From Flavobacteriaceae bacterium UBA2765 (GTDB taxonomy: Bacteria > Bacteroidota > Bacteroidia > Flavobacteriales > Flavobacteriaceae): a DNA stretch of 40,583 nucleotides. Position numbers and translations under genes: made by a program. The stretch lies in the NCBI GenBank assembly GCA_002352665.1, contig DEIV01000081.1, forward strand, positions 1 to 40,583, written 5' to 3'. The notes under the pieces are model-generated. The model did no database searches. It saw nothing but the letters and a program-made list of their open reading frames with translations, and was not told the origin of the DNA. Shown here one piece after another: positions 8,656 to 16,187 of this stretch. How positions within the stretch are numbered: position 1 is the first letter of the stretch; the number at the start of each line of letters is the position of its first letter.

Positions 8656-9003
8656 ATGTCTTATACACTATTTCTAATTTTGATTGTTATAGTAGCAGTC
8701 TTATTAATATTGATAATTATGGTACAAAACCCTAAAGGTGGAGGTTTGTCTTCTTCTTTTGGAGGACAAGGATCTCAAAATTTAGGTGGTGTACAAAACA
8801 CTACAAACTTTTTAGATCGTAGTACTTGGACGCTGGCTATTGCTCTTTTTGCATTGATCTTATTATCAAATTTTGCTATTCCTAGAAATACTATTGATAC
8901 TAAATCTCAAATTGAAGAAACGCTTAACGATAGAAACCCTATTGAACAAGTACCAACTAGTACCCAGAATGAACCGGCAACGGATCAAGATCCAACAAAC
9001 TAG
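8656..9003 (+). CDS. secG: Preprotein translocase subunit SecG
   Basis: Small accessory subunit of the SecYEG channel. Of its 115 residues, the first membrane helix covers about 3-23 and is followed by VQNPKGGGLSSSFGGQG, the hallmark SecG loop. A second helix covers about 58-77. The C-terminal tail is polar and acidic, longer than in E. coli but common in this phylum. It is last in the lptE-TPR-secG cluster; a strong terminator follows 24 bp after the stop. Confidence 0.95.
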   Translation: MSYTLFLILIVIVAVLLILIIMVQNPKGGGLSSSFGGQGSQNLGGVQNTTNFLDRSTWTLAIALFALILLSNFAIPRNTIDTKSQIEETLNDRNPIEQVPTSTQNEPATDQDPTN

Positions 9004-9026
9004 TTGAACTGTAAATTTCATATTAT

Positions 9027-9065
9027 AAATGCCAACGAAAATGACACGTTGGCATTTTTTTTTAC
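9027..9065 (+). terminator. Intrinsic terminator after secG
   Basis: Perfect 11-bp stem AAATGCCAACG (9027-9037) / CGTTGGCATTT (9047-9057) with a 9-nt loop, running straight into a T tract. It separates secG from the groES promoter. Confidence 0.9.
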
Positions 9066-9129
9066 TTAAATTTTATTAAGACAAAATAAAATTTTAAATA
9101 AGAATGTCTATCTGTCATATATTTAAAAT

Positions 9130-9145
9130 TGGCACGTTTTTCGAC
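9130..9145 (+). promoter_or_regulatory. Near-match to a sigma54 -24/-12 promoter before groES
   Basis: TGGCACG at 9130-9136 is an exact -24 half. After four bases comes TCGAC, where the consensus is TTGCW. The G of the -12 element is kept but the following C is A. No clear TAnnTTTG box is seen in this leader. A sigma54 activator is encoded about 2 kb upstream. The site is suggestive only, because the invariant GC of the -12 is imperfect. Confidence 0.3.
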
Positions 9146-9184
9146 TATACATAAATTGAATTCATTAACTAAAAACTATAAAAA

Positions 9185-9463
9185 ATGAGTAAAATAAACA
9201 TCAAACCTCTTGCAGATAGAGTTGTAATTGAACCTTTGGCTGCTGAGACTAAAACTGCTTCTGGAATTTACATACCAGATTCTGCTAAAGAAAAACCCCA
9301 ACAAGGTAAAGTTCTGGCTGTTGGTAAAGGTACTAAAGACGAACCAACCACAGTAAAAGTTGGCGATACTGTGCTTTATGGTAAATATGCCGGTACAGAA
9401 TTAAAACTTGATGGTGGTGATTATTTAATTATGAGAGAGAGCGATATATTTGCAATTCTTTAA
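9185..9463 (+). CDS. groES: Co-chaperonin GroES
   Basis: A 92-residue lid protein that caps the GroEL ring during ATP-driven folding. The typical pattern is intact: IKPLADRVVIEPLAAETKTA with the mobile loop (SGIYIPDSAKEKPQQG), then GKVLAVGKG, VGDTVLYGKYAGTE and the final YLIMRESDIFAIL. It is followed by groEL after 52 bp on the same strand, the usual operon. Confidence 0.97.
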   Translation: MSKINIKPLADRVVIEPLAAETKTASGIYIPDSAKEKPQQGKVLAVGKGTKDEPTTVKVGDTVLYGKYAGTELKLDGGDYLIMRESDIFAIL

Positions 9464-9515
9464 AATTATATTAAAAAATAAATTCCAATTTAGCAATTTA
9501 AAAATAAAATAAATT

Positions 9516-11153
9516 ATGGCAAAAGATATAAAATTTGATATTGAGGCACGTGACGGATTAAAACGTGGTGTTGATGCATTAGCAAATGCAGTAAAAGTAA
9601 CATTAGGTCCTAAAGGACGTAATGTAATTATTGGTAAACCTTTTGGCGGACCAGCTATTACCAAAGATGGTGTTAGTGTTGCCAAAGAAATTGAATTAGA
9701 AGATCCTTTAGAAAACATGGGGGCTCAAATGGTAAAAGAAGTAGCTTCTAAAACTAATGATCTTGCTGGTGACGGAACTACAACTGCCACAGTACTAGCA
9801 CAAGCTATTGTAAAGGAAGGTTTAAAAAATGTTGCCGCCGGTGCAAACCCAATGGATCTTAAACGAGGTATTGACAAAGCTGTTCAGGCCGTTGTTGTAG
9901 ATTTGCAAAAACAGTCTCAAGTAGTTGGAAGTAAAATAGATAAAATTAAACAAGTAGCGTCTATTTCTGCAAATAATGATGAAACTGTAGGTGATTTAAT
10001 TGCGGAGGCTTTCGAAAAAGTAGGAAAAGAAGGGGTTATTACTGTAGAAGAAGCTAAAGGTACTGATACTTACGTTGATATAGTTGAAGGTATGCAATTT
10101 GACAGAGGCTATTTATCGCCCTATTTTGTTACCGATTCAGAAAAAATGCTTACAGATCTTGAGAACCCTTATATTCTTTTATATGATAAAAAAATATCAT
10201 CTATGAAAGATCTATTGTCGGTTTTAGAACCCGTTGCTCAAACAGGTAAACCATTATTAATTATCGCAGAAGATGTTGAAGGTGAAGCTTTGGCTACCTT
10301 GGTGGTAAACAAATTACGTGGCTCTTTAAAAATAGCAGCTGTTAAAGCTCCAGGTTTTGGAGACAGACGCAAAGCTATGTTAGAAGATTTGGCCATCCTT
10401 ACTGGTGGAACCGTTATTGCAGAAGAAAGAGGTTTTACCTTGGAAAATGCAACAATTGACATGTTGGGTACAGCCGAAAGAATCACTATTGACAAAGACA
10501 ATACTACCGTTGTTAATGGTGCAGGAAATAAAAAAGATATTACTGCAAGAGTAAATCAAATCAAAGCTCAAATTGAGACTACAACATCAGATTATGATAA
10601 AGAAAAACTACAAGAACGTTTGGCTAAATTAGCTGGTGGTGTTGCCGTATTATATGTAGGTGCTGCTTCTGAAGTAGAAATGAAAGAAAAGAAAGATAGA
10701 GTTGATGATGCTTTACATGCCACACGAGCTGCAGTAGAAGAAGGTATTGTTGCCGGTGGTGGTGTTGCTCTAATAAGAACAAAAACAGTATTGGAAAAAC
10801 TTACTTCAGATAATTTAGACGAAATTACCGGAATACAAATTATAGCCCGATCAGTTGAAGAACCATTACGCATCATTGTTGAAAATGCAGGTAGTGAAGG
10901 TTCTGTTGTAGCTGCTAAGGTTTTAGAAGGTAAAAAAGATTTTGGTTTTAATGCTAAAACTGATGCTTTTGTTAATATGCTCAAAGCAGGAATTATAGAT
11001 CCTACTAAAGTTACACGTGTTGCATTAGAAAATGCTGCTTCTGTAGCCGGTATGATCTTAACTACCGAATGTGCTTTGGTAGATATTAAAGAAGATGCAC
11101 CAGCAGGTGGCGGTATGCCTCCAATGGGTGGTGGTATGCCGGGTATGATGTAA
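9516..11153 (+). CDS. groEL: Chaperonin GroEL
   Basis: A 545-residue subunit of the 14-mer folding chamber. Diagnostic stretches are TLGPKGRNVIIGKPFGGP (29-46), the ATP-binding GDGTTT (85-90), the apical-domain LLIIAEDVEGEAL, and VVAGGG-like EEGIVAGGGVALIR near the equatorial domain. The C-terminus ends in the flexible GGM repeat (GGGMPPMGGGMPGMM). Length and motifs are ordinary. Second gene of the groES-groEL operon, with an intrinsic terminator 27 bp after the stop. Confidence 0.98.
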   Translation: MAKDIKFDIEARDGLKRGVDALANAVKVTLGPKGRNVIIGKPFGGPAITKDGVSVAKEIELEDPLENMGAQMVKEVASKTNDLAGDGTTTATVLAQAIVKEGLKNVAAGANPMDLKRGIDKAVQAVVVDLQKQSQVVGSKIDKIKQVASISANNDETVGDLIAEAFEKVGKEGVITVEEAKGTDTYVDIVEGMQFDRGYLSPYFVTDSEKMLTDLENPYILLYDKKISSMKDLLSVLEPVAQTGKPLLIIAEDVEGEALATLVVNKLRGSLKIAAVKAPGFGDRRKAMLEDLAILTGGTVIAEERGFTLENATIDMLGTAERITIDKDNTTVVNGAGNKKDITARVNQIKAQIETTTSDYDKEKLQERLAKLAGGVAVLYVGAASEVEMKEKKDRVDDALHATRAAVEEGIVAGGGVALIRTKTVLEKLTSDNLDEITGIQIIARSVEEPLRIIVENAGSEGSVVAAKVLEGKKDFGFNAKTDAFVNMLKAGIIDPTKVTRVALENAASVAGMILTTECALVDIKEDAPAGGGMPPMGGGMPGMM

Positions 11154-11179
11154 TAATCACTCTTTAGATAAATATATAT

Positions 11180-11212
11180 AACGCCTTGATTAATAAATTA
11201 AGGCGTTTTTTA
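11180..11212 (+). terminator. Intrinsic terminator after groEL
   Basis: Stem AACGCCTT (11180-11187) / AAGGCGTT (11200-11207) followed by T-rich sequence. The 12-nt loop could pair further. Confidence 0.85.
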
Positions 11213-11258
11213 TTTGTTAGGAATACTTATATTTGGTGTGAAAGCTAAATATAGCTAA

Positions 11259-11891
11259 ATGGTATTAAACAAAAATAAAATAGTACTTCTTTCTCCATTT
11301 TTAATAATAATAATTAATATAGTTGTTGCTGTCGTTTTTGGAAAACTAATTGGAAAGTGGGCATTTATTCCTATAATTTTGATAGAATGGTGTTTGTTTA
11401 TGTTTTTTATCCTTCGATTTGGAGGTAAAGAATCCATAAAGAAATGGCTAAAAAAACCAACTGGTTCTTTTGGCTGGACAATTTTAGCACTCTTAATGGG
11501 TCTAATTACCCTGCCATTGTTCTTACTCCATCATGATTCATTATCTTCTTGGACCATTTGGCTACCATGGATTTTACTGGCTCTTATCAACCCTTGGATT
11601 GAAGAATTTTATTGGCGTGGTTTACTTCTGGATTTTACAAGTAAATGGTCAAAATGGTCTGCTATTTTTTTTTCGAGTTTTGTCTTTGCCATAAACCATG
11701 CTGTATTTGGTATTAACTCTGAGGTGAATAGTGGTTTTACTATAGTAATTTCTACCTTTATTATGGGGGTGATTTGGGCAATTGTTTATAAAAAGACCAA
11801 TAGTTTAAGTTGGATAATTTTTGCTCATTTTTTAGTCGATTTTTTTAGTTTGTCAGTACCAGCTTTTTTGGATTTATTTGATACCATGTGA
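11259..11891 (+). CDS. CPBP (CaaX/Rce1-like) intramembrane metalloprotease
   Basis: A 210-residue, very hydrophobic protein with about six membrane helices. It shows the three Abi/CPBP motifs in order: a glutamate pair in PWIEEFYWRG (E115, E116 with R120), an FxxxH-type motif FVFAINH (H147), and HFLVD (H190, D194). These residues form the metal-dependent active site in the Rce1/CPBP superfamily. Bacterial members cut or modify membrane peptides, often in bacteriocin or peptide-signal contexts, but the substrate here is unknown. No peptide-signal genes are adjacent. A small membrane protein gene follows after 31 bp. Confidence 0.82.
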   Translation: MVLNKNKIVLLSPFLIIIINIVVAVVFGKLIGKWAFIPIILIEWCLFMFFILRFGGKESIKKWLKKPTGSFGWTILALLMGLITLPLFLLHHDSLSSWTIWLPWILLALINPWIEEFYWRGLLLDFTSKWSKWSAIFFSSFVFAINHAVFGINSEVNSGFTIVISTFIMGVIWAIVYKKTNSLSWIIFAHFLVDFFSLSVPAFLDLFDTM

Positions 11892-11922
11892 TAGAAAAGA
11901 ATAAATATAACTTTTTCAATTT

Positions 11923-12126
11923 ATGAATAATAATATTTACCTCATTGTACTAGTTCTTATGTTTTTCATTTGGTCTCTTATTGATTTAAGAAAAAGTTAC
12001 AGAGCTTATATCGTTGTTCCTAGCTATCATACCATAAGTGAATTTTATAGAAATGTTGGTGGAATAGTATTTGGAATTATAGTTGTAATACTTTATTTTT
12101 TAGGGTATCTGCCAATTTTTGAATAA
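11923..12126 (+). CDS. Small two-helix membrane protein of unknown function
   Basis: 67 residues. Helix 1 covers about 4-21 (IYLIVLVLMFFIWSLIDL). A basic and aromatic connector follows (RKSYRAYIVVPSYHTISEFY), then helix 2 at about 46-63. It starts at a clear ATG, 31 bp downstream of the CPBP protease and on the same strand, so possibly in the same transcript. I recognise no family. The short length makes it the least certain intact gene in this block. Confidence 0.5.
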   Translation: MNNNIYLIVLVLMFFIWSLIDLRKSYRAYIVVPSYHTISEFYRNVGGIVFGIIVVILYFLGYLPIFE

Positions 12127-12377
12127 ATAAATTTAATAATTTTAAAATGTGTAAAAATAATTAAACCATATATTGAAAATTATACTTTACATAATAATAA
12201 TTATTTTTTTGACCATTTTGACCCAAATTGGTGGAATTATATATCTAATTTCTATACTACTCATTAAAAAACCTAATCAAAAAAGACTAAAACGACTTGG
12301 ATTTTTTATTGGCTTATACCTATTTACAACTTTTCTAATTGTACCCAATCTTGCACCTTTTTTTGGACGTGAAAAAA

Positions 12378-12381
12378 TAAA
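12378..12381. repeat. Target-site duplication TAAA, left copy
   Basis: Directly abuts the left inverted repeat; its partner is at 12644-12647. Removing one copy with the element restores the reading frame of the interrupted gene. Confidence 0.75.
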
Positions 12382-12643
12382 ACCTGAGTTCGACTTAAAA
12401 TTTGTTTACAGTTTAGATGAATTTTTATTCAATTTGAAGTCAAATTTTAGAAAGACTAACTGGTTAGTTTGAAAAAAAATGGCGAAAATTGGAAAAAATT
12501 CATCAAATCGGAAGAAAATCCTAATAAAAGACAATTTTTTCGCATAAAATTTTTAAAATATCTCGATATTCTTGCAAATTTTATTCTTCAAACCTCATCT
12601 TTTATTTGAATTCTGTAAAGTAAATTTTAAGTCGAACTCAGGT
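12382..12643. mobile_element. MITE-like element, 262 bp, with 22-bp perfect terminal inverted repeats
   Basis: The ends are exact inverted copies: 12382-12403, beginning ACCTGAGTTCGAC, and 12622-12643, ending GTCGAACTCAGGT. An imperfect extension (TTTACAG at 12405-12411 against CTGTAAA at 12613-12619) brings the repeat to about 30 bp. A direct TAAA flanks both ends (12378-12381 and 12644-12647), a 4-bp target-site duplication. The interior is AT-rich with no transposase frame, and has a small palindrome ACTAAC-TG-GTTAGT at 12455-12468. It is therefore non-autonomous and must have been moved by a transposase encoded elsewhere. I cannot assign the IS family. Confidence 0.88.
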
Positions 12644-12647
12644 TAAA
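12644..12647. repeat. Target-site duplication TAAA, right copy
   Basis: Directly abuts the right inverted repeat; partner of 12378-12381. Confidence 0.75.
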
Positions 12648-13277
12648 AGAATCAAATACTGTTAAGGCACATTCATTCTTTTACAAACTTGCCAATCGGA
12701 ATTATGTGCGTCCTGAATTAAATATTGCCATCAACAATATTGCCAGTGAATTTGAAAAGAAAAATAGCGGTATAAAACTTATTTATCTTGACGCTAATTT
12801 TCCATTTATAGACAGGTTTCCTCTTTTACCTCATTTGAGCCATAATGATGGAAAGAAAATTGATATTGCTCTAATCTATGAAAACGCAAATAGGCAATTA
12901 ACGAACAAAAAGCCTTCTGTAAGCGGATATGGAGTTTACGAAAAACCTACTAACAAAGAATACAACCAAATTGAAGTTTGTAAAAAGAGGGGGAATTGGC
13001 AGTATGATTTTCCTAAATATTTGACTTTTGGAACTATTAATAAAGAACTCAAATTTTCAAAAAATGGAACTGAAAATCTGGCAAACATAATTGTAGAACA
13101 AAATGAAATTGGTAAATTATTTATTGAACCACATTTAAAAAAACGAATGAATTTGAAAAGTAAAAAAGTGAGATTTCACGGATGCCAAGCAGTTAGACAT
13201 GATGACCATATCCATTTTCAATTAAAATAAAAAAATCTCTATAAGTATTTCTCTAAATACAATTATTAATAATCAAA

Positions 13278-14471
13278 TTAATGCTGTCTTGATTTTATAT
13301 ATATTTCTTCAATAAGTGTAGTGGTAGCACTAAAATCATCTCCCTCTTTTTTTGCAATTTTTATGGCTTCTTCAGCAATAACCAATGCTTCTTTATATTT
13401 ACCCATTTTATATAATAAAGCGGCGTGGGTATCTGTATTATAATAATTTTTATCTAACTCTATAGAGCGTTTTACCCATTTAATAGCCTTAGTCAGTTTC
13501 TTTTTATCATTTTCATTTTCATAAACATTCCATGCTAAAGAATTTAGCAAGCTATAATTGTCCCAATCAATGGCCTTACCATTTATATACTCTATAGATT
13601 CGAGCGTACCGTCAGCGTTGTATTCATTTACTATACCGTTACCATTTTTTAGTGTTCCTTTATCTATAGCATTTCCTTTATTGTCAAGTGAAGAAACAAC
13701 TTCCATCAATTTACCTTCCTCCCACATTTGGATTTTTTTAATTTGTCCACTATCATAATAGTAAGTCCATTTTCCATGCTTTTCATCATTCTGATAATTT
13801 CCTATTTCAATACATTTTCCTTTTTCATTATAAAACCTCCATTCACCATTGAGCCTATCACCATTATAATTATTGACCTCATCACCACTTTCTACAACGG
13901 CTTCAACAGCATCATTGACATCAACAACTTCACTGGTAACTTTTTCAATATTATCAGCAAGATCCGCTTCCCATCTGCTGAATTTAATCCCGCCCATATA
14001 GTTTTCAATTTTATAGATGTTACCATTTTTATTATAGAACCGCCATTCCCCATGTTTTTCACCATGACTAAACTCTCCAATTAATTTTTGTTGCCAATTG
14101 TCATAATACTGCTCCCAATTACCATGTTTTTTTTCATCTTCATCATAACGGCCCGTAATCAGTATTCGACCATTACTATGGTAGGCCTGCAATTCTACAA
14201 GTAAACCATTATTATAACTTGTTCTTTTTTTTATTTCACCATTATAATAATATTCTCTCCACGACCCGGATTTTTCACCATTTTCATAACTTCCATATGA
14301 TCTCATGTCACCATTTTCATAGTAACTTTCCCAAACACCTGATTTTTTACCATCATCATCGTAGTTGGTAATACTTTTTAAATTACCGTTATCCCAATAT
14401 GTGTTTTTCTCTTGAGCATATAAATAAAAGCTTACAATACTAAAAATTATTATTAAAATTACTTTTTTCAT
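13278..14471 (-). CDS. Secreted MORN_2/YwqK-type repeat protein with C-terminal TPR-like part
   Basis: 397 residues with a signal peptide (MKKVILIIIFSIVSFYLYAQ). About nine repeats of the form ENGxxxSxGSYENGEKSGxW follow (GVWESYYENGDMRSYGSYEN, GSWREYYYNGEIK, GNWEQYYDN, GEWRFYNKNGNIYKIENY, GEWRFYNEKGKCIEIGNY, GKWTYYYDSGQIK). These are the MORN_2 repeats shared with the YwqK family. An acidic insertion (about 170-205) splits the repeats. The last 95 residues (SLAWNVYENENDKKKLTKAI, then HAALLYKMGKYKEALVIAEE) look like TPR. No toxin gene is adjacent, so the antitoxin label often attached to YwqK is not supported; an envelope role is more likely. Confidence 0.8.
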   Translation of the reverse strand: MKKVILIIIFSIVSFYLYAQEKNTYWDNGNLKSITNYDDDGKKSGVWESYYENGDMRSYGSYENGEKSGSWREYYYNGEIKKRTSYNNGLLVELQAYHSNGRILITGRYDEDEKKHGNWEQYYDNWQQKLIGEFSHGEKHGEWRFYNKNGNIYKIENYMGGIKFSRWEADLADNIEKVTSEVVDVNDAVEAVVESGDEVNNYNGDRLNGEWRFYNEKGKCIEIGNYQNDEKHGKWTYYYDSGQIKKIQMWEEGKLMEVVSSLDNKGNAIDKGTLKNGNGIVNEYNADGTLESIEYINGKAIDWDNYSLLNSLAWNVYENENDKKKLTKAIKWVKRSIELDKNYYNTDTHAALLYKMGKYKEALVIAEEAIKIAKKEGDDFSATTTLIEEIYIKSRQH

Positions 14472-14620
14472 TTCTTATATTTAATTATGACCGGCAATAT
14501 AATAAAAGTAAACTGTTTATTTGTTGTTTAAAAGGCACTGTTTTATATTCGAGAGATTAGCTTCAATAAATCTTTAAAAATACTGACAATTATTATTAAT
14601 ATAAAATAATTGAATTTTTA

Positions 14621-14651
14621 TTTGGAACGTTCATTCTTTTTTATATATTTG
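14621..14651 (+). promoter_or_regulatory. Predicted promoter of the SDR gene
   Basis: TTTG at 14621-14624 and TATATTTG at 14644-14651, with a 19-bp spacer, match the Bacteroidota consensus exactly. Predicted start near 14658, about 37 nt before the ATG. A TetR-type operator lies in the spacer and a second covers the predicted start. Confidence 0.75.
14624..14637. promoter_or_regulatory. Operator O1 (TetR-type) in the SDR promoter spacer
   Basis: GGAACGTTCATTCT. Its half sites GAACG and CATTC around TT differ from perfect symmetry at one base. It sits between the -33 and -7 elements, where a bound repressor would block RNA polymerase. Confidence 0.65.
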
Positions 14652-14656
14652 CATCT

Positions 14657-14670
14657 GGAACGTTCGTTCT
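14657..14670. promoter_or_regulatory. Operator O2 (TetR-type) at the predicted SDR transcription start
   Basis: GGAACGTTCGTTCT. The half sites GAACG/CGTTC are perfectly symmetric around TT. Its centre is 33 bp from that of O1, close to three helical turns, so both could be occupied on the same DNA face. Confidence 0.7.
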
Positions 14671-14694
14671 ATTATTAATAACTAAATATAAAAT

Positions 14695-15441
14695 ATGAGT
14701 AATTTAGAAAACAAAGTTGCCGTGATTACCGGAGGTAATAGCGGAATTGGTTATGCATCTGCCAAAGAATTAAAGGAAAATGGTGCCCATGTAATTATTA
14801 CCGGCAGGTCATCTGAAAAAGTCAAAAAAGCAGCAGCAGAACTTGGAGTTAAAGGAATTGTTGCCGATGTAACAAAACTGTCACAAATTGATAATCTGGT
14901 AAATCAAGTTAAAAATGAATTTGGAAAAGTAGATGTTCTTTTTGTAAATGCTGGTGTTTTTACACCAGCACCAATAGGTAATAACACAGAGGAATCTTTT
15001 GATTATCAAATGGACACAAATTTTAAAGGTGCCGTTTTTACATTAGAAAAATTTTTGCCTATACTAAATGAATCCGCATCGGTAATTAACCTATCATCGG
15101 TTTTAGCAAATAAGGGTGTTGCCAACACAGCCATTTATAGTGCGTCTAAAGCAGCAATGAATTCCTATACCAAAACATCTGCTACAGAACTAGCTCCAAG
15201 AAAAATTAGAGTAAATTCTATAAATCCGGGACCAATAAACACGCCCATTTATGGTAAAATTGGAATGCCCGAAGAACAATTAAATGAAATGGCTACTACT
15301 TTTCAAAATAGAGTTCCGTTAAAAAGGTTTGCTGAATCAAGTGAAGTAGCAAAACTAGTTGCATTTTTAGCATCCGATGATTCCTCTTTTATTACAGGTT
15401 CTGAATATAATATTGGTGGCGGAATAAACGTAAGTATTTAA
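14695..15441 (+). CDS. Short-chain dehydrogenase/reductase (SDR)
   Basis: A 248-residue classical SDR enzyme. The NAD(P)-binding motif is TGGNSGIG (12-19), the NAG motif is at 85-87, and the catalytic set is S135 in INLSSV with Y148 and K152 in YSASK. PGPINTP and the C-terminal GSEYNIGGG complete the pattern. SDRs oxidise or reduce alcohol/carbonyl groups; the arginine in TGRSS after the second strand suggests NADPH preference. The substrate cannot be read. The next gene is a TetR regulator with matching operators at both promoters, so this enzyme is probably induced by the ligand of that regulator, often a reactive aldehyde, quinone or other xenobiotic in such pairs. Confidence 0.9.
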   Translation: MSNLENKVAVITGGNSGIGYASAKELKENGAHVIITGRSSEKVKKAAAELGVKGIVADVTKLSQIDNLVNQVKNEFGKVDVLFVNAGVFTPAPIGNNTEESFDYQMDTNFKGAVFTLEKFLPILNESASVINLSSVLANKGVANTAIYSASKAAMNSYTKTSATELAPRKIRVNSINPGPINTPIYGKIGMPEEQLNEMATTFQNRVPLKRFAESSEVAKLVAFLASDDSSFITGSEYNIGGGINVSI

Positions 15442-15455
15442 TTTTTTTAATTTTA

Positions 15456-15488
15456 TTTGGAACATTTGTTCTAATATTTGTAAATTTG
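15456..15488 (+). promoter_or_regulatory. Predicted tetR promoter
   Basis: TTTG at 15456-15459 and TAAATTTG at 15481-15488 with a 21-bp spacer. Predicted start near 15495, about 30 nt before the ATG at 15525. Operator O3 lies in the spacer, implying autoregulation. Confidence 0.65.
15459..15472. promoter_or_regulatory. Operator O3 (TetR-type) in the tetR promoter spacer
   Basis: GGAACATTTGTTCT. Its half sites GAACA/TGTTC are perfectly symmetric around TT. Compared with O2 both halves changed together (G to A and C to T), which keeps the symmetry. It has the same placement relative to the promoter as O1. Confidence 0.65.
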
Positions 15489-15524
15489 AGGATTGGATTT
15501 AATTATTCAATCCTTTATTTTATT

Positions 15525-16109
15525 ATGCCAAGAGTAAAATTATTTAACGAAGAAGATGTTCTTGAAAAAGCAATTGAGCTATTTTGGGAAAAAGGTTATA
15601 ATGATACTTCTATACAGGACTTAGTAGATTATCTTGGTATTAGCAGAGGTAGTTTATATGATACTTTTATTGGTAAAAAAGAACTTTTTGATAAAGCATT
15701 TAGTCGTTATAAAGAAGCAAATATTAAAATGATGCATCAGTTTTTAGATTCTCAACCTTCAGTAAAAGAAGGATTGCTAAAACTTTTTGAATTACCTATA
15801 AATGCTTCAGTCAATAATAAAGGGGAAGTTAGAGGTTGTTTTGTTGTTAATACCACAACTGAGCTACTACCCTATGATAAAAAAATTCATCAAATCTTAA
15901 AAGAAAATAAAATAGAAATTGAAAAAATATTCTATGAATACTTATTAAAAGGAGTTAAGAATGGTGAAATAGCAAAGGATAAGGATATTCATACCATTTC
16001 ATCTCTTATTTATGCACTTCTAAATGGAATTTTGGTTATTGAAAAGGTTAATCCAGATAAAAAATATTTACTGAACATAGTTAAAACCGGGCTAACCATT
16101 TTAGATTAA
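15525..16109 (+). CDS. TetR/AcrR-family transcriptional regulator
   Basis: 194 residues from ATG 15525 (MPRVKLFNEEDVLEKAIELF). A longer in-frame reading from TTG 15486 is rejected because it would begin inside the -7 box. The N-terminal helix-turn-helix is typical of TetR (FWEKGYNDTSIQDLVDYLGI then SRGSLYDTFIGKKELFDKAF). The subgroup resembles AcrR/YxaF-type repressors with a GCFVVNTTTEL motif early in the ligand domain. It is downstream of the SDR gene and should bind O1-O3, repressing both genes until a small ligand releases it. An intrinsic terminator follows. Confidence 0.9.
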   Translation: MPRVKLFNEEDVLEKAIELFWEKGYNDTSIQDLVDYLGISRGSLYDTFIGKKELFDKAFSRYKEANIKMMHQFLDSQPSVKEGLLKLFELPINASVNNKGEVRGCFVVNTTTELLPYDKKIHQILKENKIEIEKIFYEYLLKGVKNGEIAKDKDIHTISSLIYALLNGILVIEKVNPDKKYLLNIVKTGLTILD

Positions 16110-16140
16110 GTAGTCTACTAATAAAATTAAGAATTATCAT

Positions 16141-16172
16141 AAAATAATCGCCGTTTACACAGCGATTATTTT
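16141..16172. terminator. Bidirectional terminator between tetR and the metal locus
   Basis: Perfect 11-bp stem AAAATAATCGC (16141-16151) / GCGATTATTTT (16162-16172) with a 10-nt loop. Its A and T flanks work in both directions. It separates two convergent genes. Confidence 0.85.
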
Positions 16173-16187
16173 AATTATATTTACTAC

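Larger units (their letters stand above)
12173..13230 (+). pseudogene. Membrane-anchored putative LAS-type metallopeptidase, interrupted by a 262-bp element
   Basis: The 5' part (12173-12381, TTG start) encodes two membrane helices and ends ...APFFGREKIK; the frame then runs into an insertion and stops at 12470-12472. The 3' part (12648-13230) continues the same protein. Removing 12382-12643 plus one TAAA copy joins the parts in frame as REKIKESNTVKAHSFFYKLA, giving 263 codons. The C-terminal domain has SHNDGKKID (His codon 12841, Asp 12862, H-x6-D spacing) and ends RHDDHIHFQL (HxH codons at 13207 and 13213). This resembles the zinc ligands of LAS peptidases such as MepA and VanY. Peptidase function is my inference. 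An internal GTG at 12706 could start the soluble part, but it would lack the membrane anchor. Confidence 0.75.

Noticed and set aside
12706..13230. An independent gene starting at GTG 12706
   Set aside because: It continues the interrupted upstream gene in frame once the inserted element is removed, so it is the 3' part of a pseudogene.
13278..14471. YwqK-type antitoxin of a toxin-antitoxin pair
   Set aside because: No toxin-like gene is adjacent, and the protein has a signal peptide and TPR-like tail.
15486..15524. TTG start of the TetR gene at 15486
   Set aside because: It lies inside the predicted -7 box; ATG 15525 gives the usual TetR N-terminus.
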